6,376 nucleotides of DNA. Source: Flavobacteriales bacterium. Lineage in GTDB: Bacteria; Bacteroidota; Bacteroidia; Flavobacteriales; UA16. The notes under the pieces were generated by a model. The model saw only the letters and a list, made by a program, of their open reading frames with translations. It ran no database searches and was not told where the DNA came from. Within the stretch, counting starts at the first letter, position 1. Each line of letters opens with the position of its first letter. The DNA is taken from NCBI GenBank assembly GCA_018700255.1, contig JABISU010000035.1, positions 1-6,376 on the forward strand. The letters run 5' to 3'. Positions 1 to 5,710 of this stretch are shown in pieces. The position numbers and the translations under genes are program-made.

Positions 1-731
1 ATTGTTTCTTTTTTAGAGCTAGGCCAAACAGATCTAAAGTGTATCACCCCATTCGAAGCACCCGTACCATATAAAGAAAATGCTGCACACTTGATCACCT
101 CAACTTGCGCAATGTGCTCCATAGGAAGATAAGACCACCAAATTTCACCTAAATCACCAGACAGCAAAGGAAGTCCATCCAAGAGCAATGAGACACGAGA
201 TCCCACACCGTAGCTATAACCACTACCTCCACGTATGCTGACCTGACTATCCATAATTGCAACACCTGATGTTTTAGCAACTAGCCCCTTTAAACCTACA
301 GCATTAGTATTGTCAGCCAAATAAGGTTTTAATACTTCTATGGGAACAACTTCCTCTTCTACTGCTCTTTCTGAAATACTTCCAGACACAACCGCTAACC
401 CTAAAGCTTGAGTTTTATCTTTTAATCTGACTTTTAAAGGTGATCTGATTTCTGAGATAGAAAATGATTCCGTTAAAAACCCCACAAATGAAAATTCTAG
501 GTTACACATTTCGTACCCTCCAACCTCTATTTCGAAATGTCCGTTTAAATCGGCAGCAATTGCTTTGACAGACTTCCCATCACAAACGATCTGGACAGTA
601 ACTCCAGGCAGAATTGAATTTGAGGTCTTTTCAACCACTGTACCAGAGAGAGGTGTTTGGGCTGAAAGAGAAAAGCACAAAAGAGTTAAACACGTAAAGT
701 AGAGAGTATGTAAAAATGTAGTTTTAAACAT
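1..731 (-). CDS. TonB-dependent outer-membrane receptor, N-terminal part (runs off left edge)
   Basis: This is an open frame of 243 codons from ATG at 731 to the window edge, with no stop, so the gene is partial and its beta-barrel lies outside. Residues 1-24 are a signal peptide ending SLSA before Gln25. Residues about 28-105 resemble a CarboxypepD_reg-like beta-sandwich (SGTVVEKTSNSILPGVTV, then DLNGHFEIEV). Residues about 112-235 are the TonB plug: a possible TonB-box-like segment near EEVVPIEVLKP, then VSIRGGSGYSYG, a DGLPLLSGD loop, and VEVIKCAAFSLYGTGASNGV at 210-229. Family knowledge says such proteins import large substrates across the outer membrane using TonB/ExbBD energy; the substrate here is unknown. 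It starts 20 bases after the prolyl oligopeptidase stop on the same strand, so co-transcription is likely. No Shine-Dalgarno is visible. Cys215 sits where Gly-Pro or Gly-Ser is usual. The family call is firm; the specificity is not. Confidence 0.93.
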   Translation of the reverse strand, partial: MFKTTFLHTLYFTCLTLLCFSLSAQTPLSGTVVEKTSNSILPGVTVQIVCDGKSVKAIAADLNGHFEIEVGGYEMCNLEFSFVGFLTESFSISEIRSPLKVRLKDKTQALGLAVVSGSISERAVEEEVVPIEVLKPYLADNTNAVGLKGLVAKTSGVAIMDSQVSIRGGSGYSYGVGSRVSLLLDGLPLLSGDLGEIWWSYLPMEHIAQVEVIKCAAFSLYGTGASNGVIHFRSVWPSSKKET

Positions 732-751
732 CTGAGTTTCATTCAGTGGAT

Positions 752-2881
752 TTACAGATTCTTCATTTCGTGGAAAAGAAAGGCCCATTTATCTGCCTGC
801 TCATCTATAATTTTAGAAGTGGGTTTACCAGCACCATGACCAGCATTTAATTCAATGCGAATAAGCACTGGTTCGTCTCCTTTATGTGCAGCCTGCAGCC
901 TTGCAGAAAATTTAAATGAATGGGCGGGAACAACCCTGTCATCGTGATCCGAAGTTGTAACCATAGTACTCGGGTAGTTAACACCATCAACAAGATTGTG
1001 AACTGGAGAGAATGAGTATAGGTTTTTAAAATCAACCTCTGTACTATCTACACAACCGTATTCAGGAATCCATCCCCAACCTATCGTAAATTTATGATAC
1101 CTGAGCATGTCCATAACTCCCACACCGGGAAAAGCCACGGCAGCAAGCTCCGGGCGCTGGCTCATAACGGCGCCTATAAGTAACCCCCCATTAGAACGTC
1201 CTTCAATGGCAAGTTTCTCAGAACAAGTATATTTCTCGTCTATTAAATACTCTGCCGCAGCAATAAAATCGTCGAATACATTTTGCTTCTCTAATAGCAT
1301 TCCAGCTTTGTGCCACTCTTCACCGAACTCACCACCACCCCTCAAATTAGGCATGGCGTAAACTCCACCTCTCTCGAGAAAAACGATATTAGACGCACTG
1401 AAACTCGGAGTGAGACTAATGTTAAATCCTCCGTAAGCATACAACAAGGTGGGGTTCTTCCCATTCAATATTATTCCTTTTCTATGTACAATAAACATCG
1501 GAATTGTTGTGCCGTCCTTTGATAGGAACTCAACTTGTTTCGTTTCATATACATCAGGATTAAAGTTCACTTCTGGAGCGCTGAAAAGTAAGCTTTCATG
1601 TAATACAGGGTCGTACTTATAAATACTTGTGGGGTGAGTAAAAGATGTGAATGCGTAGAAAACTTCTTTAGAATTTATTTTCCCGCCAAACCCACCAACA
1701 GATCCAACATTACTTGGTAAATGTATTTCTTTTGCATCTGACCCCATGAAATCATATGAAACTACAGCATGGCAAGCTTTACGCAAAAATGTGGCAAACA
1801 ACCGTCCGGCTGAAACTTGTACAGACTCGAGAAGGTGATTAGATTGTGGAATGATGTCAGTCCACAAATCTGTGTTTGTCAACTCTTGAGTTGGATCAAC
1901 AGCGACAAGGCGATATTTAGGGGCTTCAATATCTGTTAGTAGTAGAATCTTTCCTTCAACAGATCCAACAACACCACTGTGATCAGTAAAGCCATCAACT
2001 AAAACACGCCAGTCAGACCCTTCAGCACGAAGATCTTTAATCAGCAAGCTATTGCCGTCAGTTCCTGTTGACACATTTAAAATAAGATAATTATTATCTT
2101 CTGTGGCCCAAGCGAAGTGATATCTGTTTGGTTCTTTTTTGTCTATATAAACCAGTTCATCTTCAGACTGTAAAGTCCCTATCTTATGGAAGTAAACACT
2201 ATGAAAGGTGTTTTCAGAACTGAACGCACTCCCTTCAGGCTCTGGGTATCTGCTATAATAGAACCCGTCATCCACCCAACTTGTACCGCTAAACTTAACC
2301 CACTTTAAAACGTCATCGAGTTCCCTACCGGTTTCGATATCCATCACACGGATTTCTTGCCAATCCGATCCCGCTGCGCTCTTAATCACCGAAATATATT
2401 TCCCATCATCCGATGCGCCACCTAGAGAAGCTGTAACTGTACCGTCTTTGCTTAACGTATTCGGATCTAAGAAAACGCGTTCTTCAGATCCGATAGCATC
2501 GAATATATATGTGACACTTTGATTTTGCAGCCCGTCATTTCTCGCGATAAAGTACTTATCTCCCACTTTGCGAGGGATTCCCACCTTCTCATAATTAAAT
2601 AGTTTTTCATACCTATCTCTAAGTTCATTTCTCAAGGGTAGAGCATCGAGGTATTTTCGAGTTGTTGTGTTTTGGTCTATAACCCACTGCTCAACCTCAG
2701 GATCTCTATCATCCTCAAGCCAACGATATGGATCCTCAACTTCAACACCCCAAAGAGTGTCAACCTGATCCATCACACGACTCTCAGGATATTTAATCTC
2801 ATCAGGATTCAAAACAAAAGATGAAGTTTCCCCGCAAGAAAAAAATAAGCCGGCAAACAATAGAAATATGATAACACGCAT
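752..2881 (-). CDS. Prolyl oligopeptidase, family S9A, predicted lipoprotein
   Basis: This 709-residue serine endopeptidase should cleave short peptides on the carboxyl side of proline. Residues 1-15 form a hydrophobic signal with a lipobox-like LFFSC, so Cys16 is the probable lipidated residue, anchoring the enzyme to a membrane facing the periplasm or outside. The S9A N-terminal signature is at 46-58 (VEVEDPYRWLEDD). About 80-430 is the seven-bladed propeller that filters substrates, and about 445-709 is the alpha/beta-hydrolase domain. The catalytic triad is visible: Ser563 in GRSNGG, Asp647 in SDHDDRVVPAHS, and His682 in AGHGAGK. Length matches the family's usual 690-720. The hydrolase domain closely recalls the Flavobacterium meningosepticum enzyme, including GRSNGG and FPGVGVMDMLRY. 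The start is fixed by the signal peptide; no Shine-Dalgarno is seen. The TonB receptor follows 20 bases downstream, suggesting a joint role in peptide use. The gene is intact. Confidence 0.97.
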   Translation of the reverse strand: MRVIIFLLFAGLFFSCGETSSFVLNPDEIKYPESRVMDQVDTLWGVEVEDPYRWLEDDRDPEVEQWVIDQNTTTRKYLDALPLRNELRDRYEKLFNYEKVGIPRKVGDKYFIARNDGLQNQSVTYIFDAIGSEERVFLDPNTLSKDGTVTASLGGASDDGKYISVIKSAAGSDWQEIRVMDIETGRELDDVLKWVKFSGTSWVDDGFYYSRYPEPEGSAFSSENTFHSVYFHKIGTLQSEDELVYIDKKEPNRYHFAWATEDNNYLILNVSTGTDGNSLLIKDLRAEGSDWRVLVDGFTDHSGVVGSVEGKILLLTDIEAPKYRLVAVDPTQELTNTDLWTDIIPQSNHLLESVQVSAGRLFATFLRKACHAVVSYDFMGSDAKEIHLPSNVGSVGGFGGKINSKEVFYAFTSFTHPTSIYKYDPVLHESLLFSAPEVNFNPDVYETKQVEFLSKDGTTIPMFIVHRKGIILNGKNPTLLYAYGGFNISLTPSFSASNIVFLERGGVYAMPNLRGGGEFGEEWHKAGMLLEKQNVFDDFIAAAEYLIDEKYTCSEKLAIEGRSNGGLLIGAVMSQRPELAAVAFPGVGVMDMLRYHKFTIGWGWIPEYGCVDSTEVDFKNLYSFSPVHNLVDGVNYPSTMVTTSDHDDRVVPAHSFKFSARLQAAHKGDEPVLIRIELNAGHGAGKPTSKIIDEQADKWAFLFHEMKNL

Positions 2882-2897
2882 TTGTTCATTTTTGTCT

Positions 2898-2905
2898 CAA
2901 ATATA
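2898..2905 (-). promoter_or_regulatory. Candidate Bacteroidota -7 element for the prolyl oligopeptidase operon
   Basis: Read on the minus strand, the site is TATATTTG, an exact match to the Bacteroidota -7 consensus TAnnTTTG. It ends 16 bases before the peptidase start, which would give a very short leader of roughly 10 bases. The expected TTTG -33 element is not present: the position 19 bases upstream reads TACG. The call therefore rests on one eight-base match in the right place. Confidence 0.4.
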
Positions 2906-2929
2906 CTTTCTCAAATCGAATTACCGTAA

Positions 2930-2937
2930 TATCTTTC
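2930..2937 (+). promoter_or_regulatory. Weak candidate -7 element for the Asp-box protein gene
   Basis: TATCTTTC differs from the Bacteroidota TAnnTTTG element only in its last base. TTTC at 2907-2910, likewise one base off the -33 TTTG, lies exactly 19 bases upstream, which is the usual spacing. Transcription would start near 2944, giving a leader of about 35 bases. Two imperfect boxes in AT-rich DNA can arise by chance, so this is tentative. Confidence 0.2.
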
Positions 2938-2978
2938 AGGTAAATAATTAACACCCTCTGAACGCTCATACTTTATCA

Positions 2979-4010
2979 ATGAAAATTTTATACTTTGCAT
3001 TGTTTAGCATGTTATTCGGTTCACTTTTAGGACAAACATCTTTCAACTCCAGCATCAGAGCACTCCATGCTATCGACTCTAACAGAGCTGTATTTGCCGG
3101 GTCTGACGGGCTAGTCGGATACACTGAAGATGGTGGGTTGAGCTGGGACACTACACGTTGGGGAAGTAGATCTTACAGGGCTTGTTCAGTTGTGAACGGC
3201 AATCTACTTGCCGCAAGCATTGAATCTCCCGGGGTGGTTATTAAAGCCCCACTTACTTCGCTCTCATCTACAACGACCACTTTAGAGGAAGCAAATGAAG
3301 GGACCTTTTTCGATTCTATGCAGTTTTTCGATTCAAATGACGGCATCCTAATGGGCGACGCCACACCTGACACGACGGGTGATGTTTGCCTATCTATCTA
3401 CATCACTTCTGACTCAGGAGATCATTGGAAAAGAGTCCAATGCTCAAACTTACCTGAACACATTGAAGGAGAAGCAGCTTTTGCTGCAAGCAATGGGAAC
3501 ATCTCATGCTTTAGCGATAGAGTTTGGATTGTTACAGGCGGCAAAGTATCTAGGGTGTTTTATTCCTCGGACAAAGGCGCTACTTGGGTAGCTTATGCTA
3601 CTCCACTGATTCAAGGAGGAACGATGACCGGCGCCTTCTGTGCGGACTTTAAAAATTCTAACGAAGGCCTTTTAATCGGAGGTGATTGGGAGAACATGTC
3701 TTTAAACAATGGGAACTTAGCTTACACATCCGATGGTGGTAAAACTTGGGATTTGAGGTCTGAGGGAGCAGGGCCTGGATATAGGTCTTGTGTTGTTTGG
3801 CACCCTTTAAACTCACAAGAATGTGTAGCTATTGGATCCAAAGGGATAGACTACTCAACGGACTCGGGGTTAAATTGGCATCACATATCTGACGACTCCT
3901 TTTACACGGGTCGATTCTCTCCAAATGGAAATTTTTTATGGTTAGCTGGACATAACTCTGTTAATCGAGTTGACATTAATAATTTCATTTATTCAACTAT
4001 AAATGACTAA
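2979..4010 (+). CDS. Secreted Asp-box (BNR/YCF48-like) beta-propeller protein of unknown function
   Basis: The 343-residue product begins with a signal peptide (residues 1-18, cut before Gln19), so it is exported. Five Asp-box turns of the S-x-D-x-G-x-T-W type are visible: YTEDGGLSW 48-56, ITSDSGDHW 142-150, YSSDKGATW 195-203, YTSDGGKTW 249-257 and YSTDSGLNW 292-300. The 94-residue gap between the first two suggests a blade whose Asp-box has been lost (about 85-105). EGEAAFAASN at 163-172 and the GYRSCVVW and KGIDYS segments match a Bacteroidota family often labelled 'oxidoreductase' or 'BNR repeat protein'; no redox motif supports that label. Asp-boxes also occur in sialidases, but the sialidase FRIP motif and catalytic Arg triad are not evident. 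There are seven cysteines. The chain ends straight after the last blade, with no type IX secretion C-terminal domain. It is transcribed divergently from the peptidase, and the patatin gene follows 68 bases downstream. Start: ATG directly before the signal peptide, no Shine-Dalgarno. Confidence 0.9.
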   Translation: MKILYFALFSMLFGSLLGQTSFNSSIRALHAIDSNRAVFAGSDGLVGYTEDGGLSWDTTRWGSRSYRACSVVNGNLLAASIESPGVVIKAPLTSLSSTTTTLEEANEGTFFDSMQFFDSNDGILMGDATPDTTGDVCLSIYITSDSGDHWKRVQCSNLPEHIEGEAAFAASNGNISCFSDRVWIVTGGKVSRVFYSSDKGATWVAYATPLIQGGTMTGAFCADFKNSNEGLLIGGDWENMSLNNGNLAYTSDGGKTWDLRSEGAGPGYRSCVVWHPLNSQECVAIGSKGIDYSTDSGLNWHHISDDSFYTGRFSPNGNFLWLAGHNSVNRVDINNFIYSTIND

Positions 4011-4067
4011 ATCATCAACCACACAAAGCACAATCGCATTTAACTCAAATGAACACAAAAGAACACA

Positions 4068-4072
4068 AAGGA
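4068..4072 (+). promoter_or_regulatory. Shine-Dalgarno that sets the patatin start
   Basis: AAGGA lies six bases before the ATG at 4079, which is good spacing. It favours 4079 over the in-frame ATG at 4049, which has no such sequence before it. It overlaps the second copy of a tandem ten-base repeat (GAACACAAAA then GAACACAAAG, 4051-4070). Clear Shine-Dalgarno sites are uncommon in Bacteroidota and absent from the other starts in this window. Confidence 0.6.
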
Positions 4073-4078
4073 AAAATA

Positions 4079-4918
4079 ATGAAATATGACGCATTGGTTT
4101 TAGAGGGAGGGAGTTTGAAATGTGCTTTTACCGCAGGCGTCTTAGATGTATTTTTAGGCTCAAATTTCCCCGACTTTCAATATTACTACGGCGTTTCAAG
4201 TGGCGCCATGGCGATGTCCTATTATATCGCTAAACAGAGACAAAACTTCATTAAAGTATCCAGAGAATTAGTGGAAAACCCTGAATTCCTCAGCTACAAA
4301 AACACTTTTTCTAACAATGGTTTAATGAATTTAGACTTTCTAAAAAAATACGTTCATGATACATTTCCATTTAATGAAGACACAGCTGAGGAAAACAGTC
4401 GTGGCAAAAAAGTTGTGATCGTTGCTACAAATCATAAAACTGGAAAGCCCCATTATTTAGAGCCCAAGAAAGGCAAATGGATTAACTATATGATGGCATC
4501 AGCCACTCTACCTTTAATTACAAAGGGGCGAACAGAAGTCGATGGCACCTGGATGTTTGACGGAGGCTATTCTGATAGTATTCCTATTAAAAAAGCAATT
4601 GCAGACGGAGCAAAAAACATACTCGTTATAAGAACTCGACCTGCTGAAGTAAAGATTGAAAAAAGCTATGTTTCTCTTATGGCAGAATATTGGAACTACG
4701 ACAATGACAATATCTCGGATTTATTTTCCCTGGGGTACAAACGCTATAATAAATGTGTGGACTTTCTAAATGGCCCTAAACCCGATGGAGTAAACTGGGT
4801 GCAAATATCTCCACCAAAAAAATTGAGAGCAGAAGGCTATTATTTACACGTTCAAGATATAGACGCCGATTATAGATTGGGGCTTGAAATAGGGCTTAAC
4901 TTTCTATCAAGCTTATAG
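4079..4918 (+). CDS. Patatin-like phospholipase family protein
   Basis: This 279-residue patatin-fold acyl hydrolase resembles the bacterial YjjU-type proteins, which are expected to hydrolyse lipid acyl esters; the actual substrate is unknown. Residues 5-24 hold the oxyanion-loop region (ALVLEGGSLKCAFTAGVLDV). The nucleophile elbow GVSSG is at 38-42 with Ser40 as nucleophile. MASATLPLI at 139-147 matches the usual A-S-x-x-x-P segment. The dyad Asp161 is in DGGYSDSIP. There is no signal peptide or membrane segment, so it is probably cytoplasmic or peripheral. The start at 4079 is chosen because AAGGA lies six bases upstream and the family begins with M-x-x-x-A-L-V-L-E-G-G; starting at 4049 would add ten polar residues. 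The oxyanion loop reads GGSLKC rather than the classic GGGxRG, keeping the basic residue but losing two glycines. The gene lies 68 bases after the Asp-box gene and ends 3 bases from the convergent nitroreductase. It appears complete. Confidence 0.92.
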   Translation: MKYDALVLEGGSLKCAFTAGVLDVFLGSNFPDFQYYYGVSSGAMAMSYYIAKQRQNFIKVSRELVENPEFLSYKNTFSNNGLMNLDFLKKYVHDTFPFNEDTAEENSRGKKVVIVATNHKTGKPHYLEPKKGKWINYMMASATLPLITKGRTEVDGTWMFDGGYSDSIPIKKAIADGAKNILVIRTRPAEVKIEKSYVSLMAEYWNYDNDNISDLFSLGYKRYNKCVDFLNGPKPDGVNWVQISPPKKLRAEGYYLHVQDIDADYRLGLEIGLNFLSSL

Positions 4919-4921
4919 TAG

Positions 4922-5695
4922 CTAGTGCTTAATGATAAAATGTTTTTTATCAAATCTAAAGCGATCTCCGAAAACACCACCCTCAGCTCTTTTACCAGCA
5001 GAAATAGCCATAGTAATACCTGCTTGTCTTGGCAGACCTAGTAATTTCTTTACTCTCTTTGAGTCTAAACCTTCCATAGGACAAGAATCAAACCCATGAG
5101 CCCTCATTGCTAACATAAAGTGAGCACAAGCAAGCGCAGTACTTTTATGTGACCAAACAGTCATTCCCCACCTGCCCATGGGTTCTCTAGGAGTGGGTTT
5201 ACGAATTCCACGAATATTGTAATACAACCACTTTACAGGAGCTAAGACACCTAAAAAGCCAGTAGAGTAAATCAAAGGAGTAATCTTCCTGAAATATTGG
5301 TAAGCCTTTTCTGGCATATCTCCCCTCCTATCAAACTCATCAATCATCCACTTGTTATTTCGCTTCCACAAGTCTGGCCTTGCAACGAAAACGAAAATTT
5401 CCTTAGCTGTAGAGGCTGCTGGCTGTCCTAAACAAAGTCTTATTAGTTCTTTCTTCTTATCAGAATCTATGACGTGATGAATTTCCCATGTTTGAAGGTT
5501 TGATGAATTAGGTGCTTTAAGAGCAGCATCCAAACAACTGTCAATAACATCTTGAGGGATATCATCCGAAGAATAAAACCTTACACTTCTACGAGAATTT
5601 ACAATATCATTGAAAGCCTTCGGGTCAGTAATTGGAGCATCGACAGCGGGTCGATTTTTATGCTCAGACATTTCAAACATTTTAACTTTAACCAT
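4922..5695 (-). CDS. Nitroreductase family protein (FMN-dependent)
   Basis: This flavoprotein oxidoreductase has about 257 residues. The family uses FMN and NAD(P)H to reduce nitro-aromatics, quinones or other acceptors; the substrate is not predictable here. FMN-binding features are RRSVRFY at 35-41 and APNSSNLQTWEI at 61-72. The C-terminal signature is GFDSCPMEGLDSKRVKKLLGLP at 201-222 except that only its core matters: CPMEG then LLGLP. It ends with an AGKRAEGGVFGD segment from 233. Between the two parts, about 110-180, is a long basic and hydrophobic stretch typical of one nitroreductase subgroup. It is downstream of the nucleoside transporter on the same strand (15 bases from its stop), so co-transcription is likely. 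The start is uncertain: ATGs at 5695, 5680 and 5671 and a TTG at 5707 share the frame, none with a Shine-Dalgarno. I took the outermost ATG; 5671 (MSEHKNRP) is equally plausible and leaves the domain whole. Confidence 0.9.
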   Translation of the reverse strand: MVKVKMFEMSEHKNRPAVDAPITDPKAFNDIVNSRRSVRFYSSDDIPQDVIDSCLDAALKAPNSSNLQTWEIHHVIDSDKKKELIRLCLGQPAASTAKEIFVFVARPDLWKRNNKWMIDEFDRRGDMPEKAYQYFRKITPLIYSTGFLGVLAPVKWLYYNIRGIRKPTPREPMGRWGMTVWSHKSTALACAHFMLAMRAHGFDSCPMEGLDSKRVKKLLGLPRQAGITMAISAGKRAEGGVFGDRFRFDKKHFIIKH

Positions 5696-5710
5696 ATTTA
5701 AAATCAAAGA

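Noticed and set aside
1107..1522. Plus-strand open frames of 84 and 70 codons inside the peptidase gene
   Set aside because: They lie antisense to the catalytic domain of a clear S9A gene, have low-complexity composition, no recognisable motif and no ribosome-binding site.
2839..2845. Run of seven T (minus strand) in the peptidase signal-peptide codons as a phase-variation switch
   Set aside because: Seven bases is short for slippage-driven switching, and the run simply encodes a Leu-Phe-Phe stretch in AT-rich DNA.
2966..3373. Minus-strand open frames of 61 and 66 codons antisense to the Asp-box gene
   Set aside because: Their composition simply mirrors the real gene's frame; one also begins inside the coding region and runs into the divergent spacer without any start signal.
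3379..3591. Plus-strand 70-codon open frame inside the Asp-box gene
   Set aside because: It is an alternative frame within a convincing signal-peptide and Asp-box protein, with no family resemblance.
2979..4010. Asp-box protein as a sialidase
   Set aside because: Asp-boxes are shared by many propellers, and no FRIP motif or catalytic Arg triad is visible.
4904..4918. CTAT...ATAG inverted repeat around AAGCTT as a terminator
   Set aside because: The stem would be four AT-rich base pairs with no following T-run, too weak to support a call.
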